A stretch of DNA of 64,000 nt, taken from assembly GCA_016125335.1 (NCBI GenBank), contig WGLY01000032.1:1-64000 (forward strand). Direction: 5' to 3'. This DNA is from Frankiales bacterium (lineage in GTDB: Bacteria; Actinomycetota; Actinomycetes; S36-B12; CAIYMF01). A program made the position numbers and the translations under genes. How positions within the stretch are numbered: the stretch's first letter is position 1; each line of letters starts with the position of its first letter. Under the pieces are notes generated by a model. It was not told the DNA's origin. It searched no databases and saw only the letters and a program-made list of their open reading frames with translations. Shown one piece after another: positions 16,594 to 26,379 of the stretch.

Positions 16594-17976
16594 TCAGCGG
16601 GTGGACGTGGTCTCGAGCACGGGCTGCTCGAAGTCGTCGGTCAGGTCGGGTGCGTTGCGGTGGAGCATGTGGACGACGGTGAGGTGCATCCAGAGCGTGC
16701 AGACCAGCGTCAGCAGGAACAGCACGCCGAACAGCGCGGTGGGGATCCCGGTGAGCTCCACGGCGTAGCCGAAGACCGGCAGCAGGAAGAAGCCGCCGAG
16801 CGCGCCGAGCATCCCGACCAGGCCGCCGACGGCACCGACGTCCTTGGGGAAGTACTCGGGGATGTGCTTGTAGACGGCCGCCTTGCCGACGCCCATCGAG
16901 CAGCCGAGCAGGACGACGAAGAAGGTGAAGGCCCAGAGGCCGAGGTGCCAGGGGAGGATCTCGGCGGTACCGTCGGCGGCCTTGCTCGTGGCGACGTCGA
17001 TGGTGATGAAACCGCTGGGCATCATGAGGACACCGGTCGAGAACAGCATCAGGCCGAAGGTCCAGTACATGATCCGGCGGGCGCCGATCTTGTCCGACAT
17101 CCAGCCCCCGACCGGCCGCAGCAGCGACGCGGGGAAGATGAACAGCGCGGTCAGCAGACCGGCCTGCCAGAGCTCCACCCCGTACTGGGTCTCGTAGTAC
17201 TTGGGCAGCGCGGACGACAGCGCGACGTAGGCGCCGAAGACGGCGACGTAATAGAGGCTAAAGCGCCACACGCGCAGGTGCTTGAGCGGCAGCAGCTGCA
17301 CCCGGAGCGGGATCGTCTTCCCCGGTGTGCGGTCGGGCTTGGGTGCGACGAACCAGAGCACCGCGGCCATGATCACGAGGGCGACGGCGTAGATCACCGG
17401 GACGAGACGCCAGCCGCCGCTGACGAAGCCGCCGAAGTACGCCGCACCAGCGGTGCCGGCGATGATCGCCGGTCCGATCAGCTTGGTGACCGACGCGCCG
17501 ACGTTGCCGGCCCCGAAGACCCCGAGCGCGAAGCCCTGCTGCGAGCGCGGGAACCAGGCGCTGTTCCAGGCGATGCCCGAGCTGAACGAGTTGCCGGCGA
17601 AGCCGATGAGGAACGCCAGGACGAAGAGCATCGTCGGGTTGTGGGTTCCGGCCAGCAGGTAGGTCGGGACCGCCGCGAGGAGCAGGAGGCCGGTCATGAC
17701 GATCCGGCCACCCCAGCGGTCGGCGAGGATGCCGGTCCCCAGACGCCAGATCGCACCGTTGAGGACGGGCAGCGCCGTCAGCCAGTAGAAGGCCGTGTCG
17801 GAGAGACCGAACTCCTTCTGGATCGGGAGGCCGAGGATCCCGAACTGCAGCCAGACCGCGAACATGAGCGTGAACGCGATCGTCGAGGTCACGAGCACCC
17901 GGTAGCGCCCCGGCGTCGGGGGACCCTGCGTGGTCGCTGGCTGCTCGAGGATGACCCCGGTGGCAGCGAGACTCAT
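16594..17976 (-). CDS. narK: Nitrate transporter, NarK family (first copy)
   Basis: A 460-residue major facilitator protein with 12 predicted helices. It carries MFS motif A (GILADRWGGRI) and nitrate-signature glycine motifs (GFAGNSFSSGIAWNSAWF; GVFGAGNVGASVTKLIGP). The sequence is closer to NarK1/NasA nitrate-proton symporters than to its neighbour. GAGGAG lies a few bases before the ATG. It is the promoter-proximal gene of the leftward operon and faces the regulator/narGHJI operon across a 194-base divergent control region. Confidence 0.9.
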   Translation of the reverse strand: MSLAATGVILEQPATTQGPPTPGRYRVLVTSTIAFTLMFAVWLQFGILGLPIQKEFGLSDTAFYWLTALPVLNGAIWRLGTGILADRWGGRIVMTGLLLLAAVPTYLLAGTHNPTMLFVLAFLIGFAGNSFSSGIAWNSAWFPRSQQGFALGVFGAGNVGASVTKLIGPAIIAGTAGAAYFGGFVSGGWRLVPVIYAVALVIMAAVLWFVAPKPDRTPGKTIPLRVQLLPLKHLRVWRFSLYYVAVFGAYVALSSALPKYYETQYGVELWQAGLLTALFIFPASLLRPVGGWMSDKIGARRIMYWTFGLMLFSTGVLMMPSGFITIDVATSKAADGTAEILPWHLGLWAFTFFVVLLGCSMGVGKAAVYKHIPEYFPKDVGAVGGLVGMLGALGGFFLLPVFGYAVELTGIPTALFGVLFLLTLVCTLWMHLTVVHMLHRNAPDLTDDFEQPVLETTSTR

Positions 17977-18170
17977 GGCAACTCCTCGATTGGTATTTGC
18001 TGATCGGAGTCACCGTAGGACCTCGTGTCCGGGGCAAGTCCAGACCAAGACATGGTATTTACTAGTGACCTGTCTTACATCTGCTCACCGCGGCAGACGG
18101 GTTCGAAGTGTCATAGAGTCCAGTTGTTCGTTAGAAACTGACGTGAAGTGAACAATGTGGGGAGGTGCTC
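17977..18170. promoter_or_regulatory. Divergent narK / regulator-narGHJI control region
   Basis: This 194-base region drives both operons. TGGTATTTGC (17991-18000) and TGGTATTTAC (18053-18062) form a direct repeat 62 bp apart. Nearer the regulator gene an imperfect inverted repeat TGTTCGTT ... AAGTGAACA lies at about 18125-18156 and could be its operator. GGGGAGGTGCTC is the ribosome site for the regulator ATG. No clear consensus FNR box (TTGAT-N4-ATCAA) was seen. Confidence 0.5.
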
Positions 18171-18905
18171 ATGGCGTTCGCCAGTCGTGTCACCCGACGC
18201 GAGCGTGGCCCCGCTCAGGCTGACTCCTCTCGACGCCGGGTCCTCGACCTGCTCGATGCCTCTGATCGTCCCCTGACCATCACCGAGATCACTTCCGGTA
18301 CCGGTCTGCACGCGAACACCGCCCGTTACCACCTCGCGCTGCTGGCTGATATGGGGCGCGTCGAGGCGGTGCGTGAGGACCGGACTCTCCCGGGACGGCC
18401 GAAGCTGCTCTACAAATCGTCCTCGCATGGTGAGCCGACTGATCCTTACCGCATGTTGGCCGCGGAGCTCGCAGCGGGGATTGCGGGCGAGGAGCCCGGT
18501 ACGTCGCCGGGCGTGGCGGCGGGTCGCCGACTGGCACGCAGCCAGCGCGAGAAGGTCGCGCCCGGCGGTGTCGCAGTCACCATGCAGGACAGCGTCACGA
18601 TGGCGGTCGAGGGCCTCGAGGTGCTCGGCTTCGAGACGACGACCGACCCCCTCGGCGACCGCTTGTACCTGTCGCATTGCCCGTTCGCCGATCTGGCCCG
18701 TGAGGACCGGGCGATCTGCCGGCTGCACCAGGACATGCTCGACGGATTCTTCGGCGAACTCGATTCCGGTGTGACCCTGCGCCGGCTCGACACCTTCGTC
18801 AAGGATGACTTGTGTGTCGCCCACCTGAACCGCCCCGACCTGCGCCCGGCCCCTGAGCCGTCCACAGCGCAGGACGCACCACCGACCTTGGGAGCAGTGA
18901 CGTGA
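18171..18905 (+). CDS. Winged-helix regulator with Cys-rich C-terminal domain (candidate nar regulator)
   Basis: A 244-residue protein. Residues 20-90 form an ArsR/DeoR-like winged helix (RVLDLLDASDRPLTITEIT, ANTARYHLALLADMGRVE). The C-terminal half has three conserved cysteines: HCPF and AICRLHQ separated by twelve residues, then DDLCVAHL. SufR-like regulators with this layout bind an iron-sulfur cluster; a redox or NO-sensing role over the flanking nar genes is inferred. The regulator at 28967 is a relative with the same cysteines. The ATG at 18171 has GGAGG six bases upstream. Its end overlaps the GTG of narG by four bases, so it is the first gene of the nar operon. Confidence 0.8.
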   Translation: MAFASRVTRRERGPAQADSSRRRVLDLLDASDRPLTITEITSGTGLHANTARYHLALLADMGRVEAVREDRTLPGRPKLLYKSSSHGEPTDPYRMLAAELAAGIAGEEPGTSPGVAAGRRLARSQREKVAPGGVAVTMQDSVTMAVEGLEVLGFETTTDPLGDRLYLSHCPFADLAREDRAICRLHQDMLDGFFGELDSGVTLRRLDTFVKDDLCVAHLNRPDLRPAPEPSTAQDAPPTLGAVT

Positions 18906-21900
18906 ACCCCGCGCCTCGCATCGACGACCCGGTCGTCGACGGACTCATCTCGGCCCGCTCGTTCCTCACCCGTTCCGATGTGTCGCCCGACCACCGGGCG
19001 GTGCACGAGGTGGGTGGTCGTGAGGGCGATGTCTTCTACCGGGACCGGTGGTCGCACGACAAGATCGTGCGCTCGACGCACGGGGTGAACTGCACCGGAT
19101 CCTGCTCCTGGAAGGTCTACGTCAAGGACGGGATCATCACCTGGGAGACCCAGCAGACCGACTACCCCTCGGTCGGTCCGGACTCGCCGGAGTACGAGCC
19201 CCGCGGCTGCCCTCGTGGCGCGGCGTTCAGCTGGTACACCTACTCGCCCACGCGGGTGCGCTATCCGTACGTCCGCGGGGTGCTCCTCGAGATGTACCGC
19301 GCGGCCAAGCTCGCAAACGACGGCGATCCGGTCAAGGCGTGGGCCACGATCGCCGACGACGAGGACGCACGCCGTCGCTACCACTCCCAGCGCGGACGCG
19401 GCGGGCTCGTGCGCGCGACCTGGGACGAGGCGCTCGAGATCGTCGCTGCCGCCCAGGTCCACACCATCGCGAAGTTCGGACCGGACCGCGTCGCCGGCTT
19501 CTCGCCGATCCCGGCGATGTCGATGGCGTCGCACGCCTCAGGCGCGCGCTACACCTCGCTGCTCGGCGGCACGATGCTGTCGTTCTACGACTGGTACGCC
19601 GACCTGCCGATCGCGTCGCCGCAGATCTGGGGCGACCAGACCGACGTCCCCGAGTCGGCCGACTGGTGGAACGCCAGCTACCTCATCATGTGGGGCTCGA
19701 ACATCCCCACGACCCGCACGCCCGACGCCCACTTCATGACCGAGGCCCGCTACAAGGGCCAGAAGGTCGTCACCGTCAGCCCGGACTACGCCGACAACAC
19801 CAAGTTCGCCGACGAGTGGATGCCCGCGGCGCCCGGGACCGACGGGGCGCTGGCCATGGCGATGGGCCACGTGGTGCTCAAGGAGTTCTACGTCGACCGG
19901 CAGGTGCCGATGTTCGTCGACTACGCCAAGCGCCTCACCGACCTGCCGTTCCTCATCTCGCTGCGCCAGCGCGAGGACGCCTGGGTGCCTGACCGGTTCG
20001 TGAACGCGGCCGACCTCGGCATCGAGGAGGACGTGGCCGAGTGGAAGCCGGCGATGATGGACCGCCGGACGAACGAGCCGGTGATCCCGCACGGCTCGAT
20101 CGGCTTCCGCCACAACGAGTCCGGCATGGGGAAGTGGAACCTCGACCTCGACGGCATCGAGCCGGTGCTCTCGCTCTACGACCCCGCAGGCGAGTCGGTC
20201 GCCGTCGACATGCCGCGCTTCGACGTCGGAGACGCGGGCAGCGAGCAGGGCTCGATCATCCGCCGCGGCGTGCCGGTCCGGCGCGTCGGCGACCGGCTTG
20301 TCACGACGGTCTACGACCTGCTGCTCGCGCAGTACGGCGTGGGCCGTGCCGGCCTCCCGGGCGAGTGGGCTGGCGGTTATGACGACGCGTCGAGCCTCTA
20401 CACGCCTGCGTGGCAGGAGGAGATCACCTCCGTCCCGGCCGAGACCGTCACCCGGATCGCCCGCGAGTTCGCGGCGAACGCCGAGGAGTCGAACGGGCGC
20501 TCGCTGATCACGCTCGGCGCCGGGACGAACCACTGGTACCACTCCGACGCCACCTATCGCGCGATCATCGCGCTGGTGGTGCTCACCGGCTGCCAGGGCA
20601 AGAACGGTGGCGGCTGGGCGCACTACGTCGGCCAGGAGAAGGCGCGACCGTTCACCGGCTGGGCGCAGCTGGCCTTCGGCCTCGACTGGGTCCGACCGCC
20701 GCGTCAGATGGCGGGGACGTCGTACTGGTACCTCCACACCGACCAGTGGCGCTACGACGCGTTCGGCGCCGAGGACGTCGCGACCCCGCTCGGCACAGGC
20801 ATCTTCGCCGGTCAGTCGTTCGCCGACACCCTCGCGCAGGCGGTGCGGATGGGGTGGACACCGGGATCGCCGACGTTCGACCGCAACCCGCTGACGCTGG
20901 CCGCGGACGCGGAGAAGGCCGGGATGTCGCCGGCGGACTACGTCGTGTCCGAGCTCAAGGCCGGACGCCTGAAGTTCGCGGTCGAGGACCCGGACGCGCC
21001 GGAGAACTTCCCGCGCGTGCTCACCGTGTGGCGCGCGAACCTGCTGGGCTCGTCGGGCAAGGGCAACGAGTACTTCCTGCACCATCTGCTCGGCGCAGAC
21101 GGGGCGATCGACAACGTGGAGACGCCCGAGGGCCTGCGCCCGAAGGACGTGACGTGGCGCGAGGAGGCCCCGGTCGGGAAGCTGGATCTCCTGGTGTCGT
21201 TGGACTTCCGGATGACCAGCACAGGGCTGTTCAGCGACGTGCTGCTGCCCGCGGCGACGTGGTACGAGAAGTACGACATCGCCTCCACCGACATGCACCC
21301 CTACATCCACGCGTTCAACGCCGCGATCGCACCGCCGTGGCAGGCGCGCAGCGACTACGACACGTTCACCCGGCTCGCCGAGGTCTTCAGCGAGATGGCC
21401 GGACCGCGGCTCGGCACCCAGACCGACGTCGTCGCGACCCCGCTCACCCATGACACCCCGACCGAGATCGGCCAGCCGGGCGGCCGCGTGCTCGACTGGC
21501 GAGCGGGCGAGTGCGAGCCGATCCCCGGCAAGACGATGCCGAACATCGCGGTGGTGCAGCGCAACTACGGCGAGATCGCGGCGATGATGACCGCGCTCGG
21601 CCCGAACGTCGAGAACCTCGGCACGGTGGTCAAGGGCGTCACCCTCAAGCAGCCCAACTCCGTGGAGCACCTGCGCAAGGTCAACGGCGTCGCGCGCGGT
21701 GGCGTGGCCGACGGTCGGCCGTTGCTGAAGTCGGCCGAGCAGGCGTGCGAAGCGATCCTCACGCTGTCCGGAGTGTCGAACGGCGCGGTCGCGGTGGCCG
21801 GGTTCGAGCAGCTCGAGAAGCGGACCGGCGTGGAGCTGGCCGACCTCGCGCGCGAGCACGAGGGCAAGCAGATCACCTTCGCCGACACCCAGAGCCGGCC

Positions 21901-22594
21901 GCAGTCGGTCATCACCTCGTGGGAGTGGTCCGGCAGCGAGCACGGTGGCAGGCGCTACTCGCCCTTCACCATCAACGTTGAACGAGGTAAGCCCTGGCAC
22001 ACCCTCACCGGTCGCCAGCACTTCTTCCTCGACCACGACTGGATGGCCGAGGTCGGCGAGTGCTTCCCGACCTACCGCCCGCCGCTCAACCTCGCGGCGC
22101 TCGCCGGCTACCCGAAGATCGGCGACCACGGCGAGTCGCACGTGGTGGTGCGCTACCTCACCCCGCACTCGAAGTGGTCGATCCACTCGGAGTACCAGGA
22201 CAACCTGTTCATGCTGGCGCTCTCGCGCGGCGGCCCGGACATCTGGATGAGCAAGGAGGACGCCGACAAGATCGGCGTCGCCGACAACGACTGGATCGAG
22301 GCGCACAACCGCAACGGCATCGTCGTCGCGCGCGCGGTCGTCTCGCACCGGATGCCCGAGGGCACCGTCTACATGTACCACGCGAAGGACCGCACGATCG
22401 GCGTCCCGCGGGTCGAGAAGACCGGGAAGCGCGGCGGCATCCACAACTCGCTGACGCGCCTGCTGCTCAAGCCGACGCACCTCATCGGTGGCTACGCCCA
22501 GCTGTCCTACGGCTTCAACTACTACGGCCCCACCGGCAACCAGCGCGACGAGGTCACCACGATCCGTCGCCGCTCGCAGGAGGTTCAGTACTGA
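18902..22594 (+). CDS. narG: Respiratory nitrate reductase alpha subunit NarG
   Basis: A 1230-residue molybdoenzyme, close to the usual length. The N-terminus has the FS0 [4Fe-4S] ligands His-Cys-Cys-Cys (HGVNCTGSCSW at about 60, then GCPRGAAFSW), and throughout are the bis-MGD-binding stretches (SPIPAMSMASHASG, SYLIMWGSNIPTTR, TVSPDYADNTKFADEW, LTGCQGKNGGGWAHYVGQEK). The family reduces nitrate to nitrite on the cytoplasmic face with electrons from NarHI. There is no Tat signal of the exported type. GTG start, overlapping the regulator; its TGA overlaps the narH ATG. Confidence 0.97.
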   Translation: MNPAPRIDDPVVDGLISARSFLTRSDVSPDHRAVHEVGGREGDVFYRDRWSHDKIVRSTHGVNCTGSCSWKVYVKDGIITWETQQTDYPSVGPDSPEYEPRGCPRGAAFSWYTYSPTRVRYPYVRGVLLEMYRAAKLANDGDPVKAWATIADDEDARRRYHSQRGRGGLVRATWDEALEIVAAAQVHTIAKFGPDRVAGFSPIPAMSMASHASGARYTSLLGGTMLSFYDWYADLPIASPQIWGDQTDVPESADWWNASYLIMWGSNIPTTRTPDAHFMTEARYKGQKVVTVSPDYADNTKFADEWMPAAPGTDGALAMAMGHVVLKEFYVDRQVPMFVDYAKRLTDLPFLISLRQREDAWVPDRFVNAADLGIEEDVAEWKPAMMDRRTNEPVIPHGSIGFRHNESGMGKWNLDLDGIEPVLSLYDPAGESVAVDMPRFDVGDAGSEQGSIIRRGVPVRRVGDRLVTTVYDLLLAQYGVGRAGLPGEWAGGYDDASSLYTPAWQEEITSVPAETVTRIAREFAANAEESNGRSLITLGAGTNHWYHSDATYRAIIALVVLTGCQGKNGGGWAHYVGQEKARPFTGWAQLAFGLDWVRPPRQMAGTSYWYLHTDQWRYDAFGAEDVATPLGTGIFAGQSFADTLAQAVRMGWTPGSPTFDRNPLTLAADAEKAGMSPADYVVSELKAGRLKFAVEDPDAPENFPRVLTVWRANLLGSSGKGNEYFLHHLLGADGAIDNVETPEGLRPKDVTWREEAPVGKLDLLVSLDFRMTSTGLFSDVLLPAATWYEKYDIASTDMHPYIHAFNAAIAPPWQARSDYDTFTRLAEVFSEMAGPRLGTQTDVVATPLTHDTPTEIGQPGGRVLDWRAGECEPIPGKTMPNIAVVQRNYGEIAAMMTALGPNVENLGTVVKGVTLKQPNSVEHLRKVNGVARGGVADGRPLLKSAEQACEAILTLSGVSNGAVAVAGFEQLEKRTGVELADLAREHEGKQITFADTQSRPQSVITSWEWSGSEHGGRRYSPFTINVERGKPWHTLTGRQHFFLDHDWMAEVGECFPTYRPPLNLAALAGYPKIGDHGESHVVVRYLTPHSKWSIHSEYQDNLFMLALSRGGPDIWMSKEDADKIGVADNDWIEAHNRNGIVVARAVVSHRMPEGTVYMYHAKDRTIGVPRVEKTGKRGGIHNSLTRLLLKPTHLIGGYAQLSYGFNYYGPTGNQRDEVTTIRRRSQEVQY

Positions 22595-24177
22595 TGACGA
22601 GAGTCATGGCCCAGGTGGGCATGGTGATGAACCTCGACAAGTGCATCGGGTGCCACACCTGCTCGGTCACGTGCAAGCAGACGTGGACGAACAGGCGCGG
22701 CGTCGAGTACGTGTGGTTCAACAACGTCGAGACGCGCCCCGGTCAGGGCTACCCGCGCCGCTACGAGGACCAGGAGCAGTGGAAGGGTGGATGGGTCCTG
22801 AACAAGCGCGGCAAGCTGCGCCTGCGCAGCGGCAGCCGCTGGCACCGGCTCACCCAGATCTTCAGCAACCCCAAGCTCCCCGGTCTGGACGACTACTACG
22901 AGCCGTGGACCTACGACTACGACACGCTCATCAGCTCCCCGCCGATGGACACGGTGCCCGTGGCACGGCCGAAGTCGATGATCACCGGCAAGGACATGGA
23001 GATCCGCTGGGGCGCGAACTGGGACGACGACCTCGGCGGCACCGCCGAGAACGGGCACAAGGACCCGATGCTCAAGGGCATCGAGGACCAGGTGTCCTTC
23101 GAGTTCGAGAAGGCCTTCATGTTCTACCTGCCGCGAATCTGCGAGCACTGCCTCAACCCGTCGTGCGTGGCCTCGTGCCCGTCGGGTGCGATGTACAAGC
23201 GGTCCGAGGACGGCATCGTGCTCGTCGACCAGGACATGTGCCGCGGCTGGCGCATGTGCGTCTCGGGCTGCCCCTACAAGAAGGTCTACTTCAACCACCG
23301 CACTGGCAAGGCCGAGAAGTGCACGATGTGCTACCCGCGCATCGAGGTCGGCCAGCCCACCGTCTGCTCCGAGACCTGCGTAGGCCGCCTGCGCTACCTC
23401 GGCCTCTTCCTCTACGACGCCGACAAGGTGATGGCCGCCGCGTCGGTCGAGAACGAGCAGGACCTCTACGAGGCCCAGCTCGACCTGTTGCTCGACCCGA
23501 ACGACCCCGAGGTCATCGAGCAGGCGCTGCGTGACGGCATCGCGGAGGACTGGATCGAGGCCGCGCAGAAGTCGCCGGTCTACGCCCTGGCGAAGACCTA
23601 CAAGCTGGCCCTGCCGCTGCACCCGGAGTACCGCACCATGCCGATGGTCTGGTACATCCCGCCGCTCTCGCCCGTGGTGGATGCGCTGGCCAACACAGGT
23701 CACGACGCCGAGGACAAGGGCAACCTGTTCGCGGCGATCGAGGCGATGCGGATCCCGATCGGCTACCTCGCCAACCTCATGACAGCCGGCGACGTGTCCG
23801 TCGTCGACGGTGTCCTGCGTCGCCTCGCCGCGATGCGCGCCTACATGCGCGACATCAACCTCGGCCGCGACCCAGACGAGTCGATCGCCGAGGCGGTCGG
23901 ACTCACCGGCGAGGAGGTCTACGAGATGTACCGGCTGCTGGCGATCGCGAAGTACGAGCACCGCTACGTCATCCCCGCCGCGCACCGGGAGGCGGCGGAG
24001 GCGCTCGAGGAGTCGCCGGGCTGCTCGCTGGACTACGAGGGGGGCCCGGGCATGCAGGGCACCTCGGTCAACGGCAAGGGACCGATCCCGGTGTCGATCG
24101 AGAGCTTCCACCTCACCAAGCAGCGGGCCGAGGCCGAGAAGTACGCGAACCTGCCCGAGGCCGGGGGAGAGCGATGA
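22594..24177 (+). CDS. narH: Respiratory nitrate reductase beta subunit NarH
   Basis: A 527-residue iron-sulfur protein that carries electrons from NarI to NarG. Four cysteine clusters are visible: CIGCHTCSVTC, CEHCLNPSCVASCP, CRGWRMCVSGCP (the Cys-to-Trp change that gives the [3Fe-4S] centre) and CTMCYPRIEVGQPTVCSETC. AGGAGG lies ten bases before the ATG, which overlaps the narG stop by one base; a second ATG at 22606 is possible. It ends overlapping narJ. Confidence 0.97.
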   Translation: MTRVMAQVGMVMNLDKCIGCHTCSVTCKQTWTNRRGVEYVWFNNVETRPGQGYPRRYEDQEQWKGGWVLNKRGKLRLRSGSRWHRLTQIFSNPKLPGLDDYYEPWTYDYDTLISSPPMDTVPVARPKSMITGKDMEIRWGANWDDDLGGTAENGHKDPMLKGIEDQVSFEFEKAFMFYLPRICEHCLNPSCVASCPSGAMYKRSEDGIVLVDQDMCRGWRMCVSGCPYKKVYFNHRTGKAEKCTMCYPRIEVGQPTVCSETCVGRLRYLGLFLYDADKVMAAASVENEQDLYEAQLDLLLDPNDPEVIEQALRDGIAEDWIEAAQKSPVYALAKTYKLALPLHPEYRTMPMVWYIPPLSPVVDALANTGHDAEDKGNLFAAIEAMRIPIGYLANLMTAGDVSVVDGVLRRLAAMRAYMRDINLGRDPDESIAEAVGLTGEEVYEMYRLLAIAKYEHRYVIPAAHREAAEALEESPGCSLDYEGGPGMQGTSVNGKGPIPVSIESFHLTKQRAEAEKYANLPEAGGER

Positions 24178-24800
24178 GCGACCCGATCGCGACCCGTCGC
24201 CTGCTCGCGGCGTGCTCGTTGCTGCTCAGCTATCCCGACGAGGCGACGGTGGAGCGCATCCCGCTCGTCCGTGAGCACCTCGCCGTGCTCCCGGCGCAGG
24301 CACGCGACCCGCTCGCGCGGTTCCTCGACTGGCTGGCGTCGACCGACGTGCTCCGCGCCCAGGAGCACTACGTCGAGATCTTCGACCGTCGTCGCAAGGC
24401 GTGCCTCTACCTCACCTACTTCCTCAACGGCGACACCCGTGGTCGTGGCATGGCGCTCGTGGGCTTCAAGGAGGCCTACCAGAGCGTGGGGTTCACGATC
24501 GGCGACGGCGAGCTGCCGGACTTCCTTCCGGTGGTGCTGGAGTTCGGCGCCGTCGGAGACCTCAAGTCGGCGCTCGGGATCCTCGGGCGCAACCGCGCAG
24601 GGCTCGAGCTGCTGCACCACGCGCTCGACGGCTTCGACTCGCCGTACGCCGAGGTCGCCGCAGCCCTGCTGACGGTGGTGCCCACCGGCATGGCCGGACC
24701 GAAGGCCGCCGAGCTGGCTGCGAGCGGTCCGCCGACCGAGATGGTGGGCCTCACCCCGTTCATCCCCGTCGAGTCGCTGCGAGTGGGAGCCCGGACATGA
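24174..24800 (+). CDS. narJ: Nitrate reductase assembly chaperone NarJ
   Basis: A 208-residue member of the NarJ/TorD chaperone family, which holds NarG for molybdenum cofactor insertion and membrane docking. Typical features are the N-terminal LLAACSLLLSYPD, the central EHYVEIFDRRRKACLYLTYFLNGDTRGRG region and LPDFLPVVLEF. All-helical and without membrane segments. It overlaps narH and narI by four bases each, so translation of the four subunits is coupled. Confidence 0.93.
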   Translation: MSDPIATRRLLAACSLLLSYPDEATVERIPLVREHLAVLPAQARDPLARFLDWLASTDVLRAQEHYVEIFDRRRKACLYLTYFLNGDTRGRGMALVGFKEAYQSVGFTIGDGELPDFLPVVLEFGAVGDLKSALGILGRNRAGLELLHHALDGFDSPYAEVAAALLTVVPTGMAGPKAAELAASGPPTEMVGLTPFIPVESLRVGART

Positions 24801-25549
24801 CCGCCACCCAGACCTTCCTGTGGGTCGTGCTGCCCTACGTGACCACGGTTGCGTTCGCGATCGGCATGTTCTGGCGCTACCGCTACGACCAGTACGGCTG
24901 GACCACCCGCTCGTCGCAGATGTACGAGTCGCGTCTGCTCCGCATCGGCAGCCCCCTGTTCCACTTCGGCATCCTCATGGCTCTCGGCGGGCACATCCTC
25001 GGACTCGTCGTGCCCGAGGGCTGGACCAGCGCGGTAGGCGTGAGCGAGCACCTCTACCACGTGGCCGCGGTGACGTTCGGCGTGATCGCGGCGGTCATGG
25101 TCGTGGTGGGTCTTGCGATCCTGATCTACCGCCGGCGCACCGTCGGCCGCGTCTTCACCGTGACAACGCGCATGGACAAGCTCATGTACGTGATGCTCGC
25201 AGCTGTCGTGCTGCTGGGGGTCTACAACACCGTGGCGATCAACCTGCTCAACGTGACGGGCGAGTACCCGGGCGGTTACAACTACCGCGAGACGGTCGCC
25301 GTCTGGTTCCGCAGCCTGTTCGTCTTCAGCCCCGACGCGAGCGGCATGGTGCTCGCACCGCCGTCGTTCCAGATCCACGCGGTGCTCGCCATGCTGCTCT
25401 TCGCGCTGATCCCGTTCACGAGGCTCGTGCACATCTTCAGCGCCCCGGTCGGTTACCTGACGCGGCCCTACCTCGTCTACCGCAGCCGCGACCCCGAGGG
25501 CTCAGCGCGCGCGCCGCGCCGCGGATGGGAGCCGGTGCAACACAAGTGA
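24797..25549 (+). CDS. narI: Respiratory nitrate reductase gamma subunit NarI
   Basis: A 250-residue cytochrome b with five membrane helices. Candidate heme b ligands are the paired histidines in helix 2 (LFHFGILMALGGHILG) and helix 5 (FQIHAVLAMLLF ... RLVHIF). NarI oxidises menaquinol at the outer membrane side and passes electrons to NarH. The start ATG overlaps narJ; the stop TGA overlaps the GTG of the following YwiC-like gene. Confidence 0.95.
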   Translation: MTATQTFLWVVLPYVTTVAFAIGMFWRYRYDQYGWTTRSSQMYESRLLRIGSPLFHFGILMALGGHILGLVVPEGWTSAVGVSEHLYHVAAVTFGVIAAVMVVVGLAILIYRRRTVGRVFTVTTRMDKLMYVMLAAVVLLGVYNTVAINLLNVTGEYPGGYNYRETVAVWFRSLFVFSPDASGMVLAPPSFQIHAVLAMLLFALIPFTRLVHIFSAPVGYLTRPYLVYRSRDPEGSARAPRRGWEPVQHK

Positions 25550-26340
25550 GCACCTCGACGGCCCCGCGGCCGGCAGCTCGACGACGCGCACCGGTCCTGC
25601 CCCCACAGCACGGGGCGTGGGCGTTCCTGGCGCTGCCCCTCGTGCTCGCCTGCACGGTTGTGACGCCATCGTGGTGGACGGTCGTGCTCGCGGTCGCGTG
25701 GTTCGCGGCCTACCCCGCGAGCTACGCGGGCGGGCGCCTGCTGCGCGACCGCCGCCCCGAACGATTCCGACGCCCCTTCGTGCTGTGGGCCGCCCTCGCC
25801 GCGGTACCCGCTGCACTCCTGCTTCTCCGGTTCCCGTGGCTCGCCTGGGTGGGGGTGGTGCTCTTCGCGCTCGTCGCGGTGAACGTCCGCTACGCACGGC
25901 GCAACAACGAGCGTGCCCTGGCCAACGACCTCGTCGTCGTCACGGAGTGCGCACTGCTCGTCCCGGTCACGTGGGCGGTGAGCACCGCCGCGAGCACGGT
26001 GCCGCTGCCCGGCACCGTGCCCGCGCAGATCGCCGTCCTCACCGTCGTCTGCTGGCTGGTGCTGGCCGGCTCGACGCTGCACGTGAAGGCACTGATCCGC
26101 GAACGACGAGATCCGCGGTACGCACGAGCCTCTCGTGCGTTCGCCGTCTCGTCGGTGGTGGTCTCGGTCGCACTGGCCGCGAAGTGGGGGCTGCCCGAAG
26201 GCTGGGCCCTGGTCGTGCCGTTCGCCGCACTGGCCGTCCGCGCGTTCCTCGTCGGGCGGCGTCCCGCGCGAGCCAAGGTCATCGGGCTGGTCGAGCTCGC
26301 GATGTTCGCCTTGGTAGCGGTTGCTGCCTGGCTCGCGTGA
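25546..26340 (+). CDS. ywiC: YwiC-like integral membrane protein
   Basis: A 264-residue membrane protein with eight or so helices. It has the N-terminal signature LPPQHGAWAFLALPL of YwiC-like proteins, which lie beside nar/fnr genes in Bacillus as well. The GTG start overlaps the narI stop by four bases. Its biochemical function is unknown; the constant association with nitrate respiration suggests a role in cofactor or quinone supply or in anaerobic adaptation. Confidence 0.85.
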   Translation: MSTSTAPRPAARRRAPVLPPQHGAWAFLALPLVLACTVVTPSWWTVVLAVAWFAAYPASYAGGRLLRDRRPERFRRPFVLWAALAAVPAALLLLRFPWLAWVGVVLFALVAVNVRYARRNNERALANDLVVVTECALLVPVTWAVSTAASTVPLPGTVPAQIAVLTVVCWLVLAGSTLHVKALIRERRDPRYARASRAFAVSSVVVSVALAAKWGLPEGWALVVPFAALAVRAFLVGRRPARAKVIGLVELAMFALVAVAAWLA

Positions 26341-26379
26341 CCCCGCTCGTGCGTTGAGGTGCACGAGAGGAGCCGGCGC

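Noticed and set aside
19538-22480. 980-codon open frame antisense to narG
   Set aside because: Shadow of narG; no domain and no start signal.
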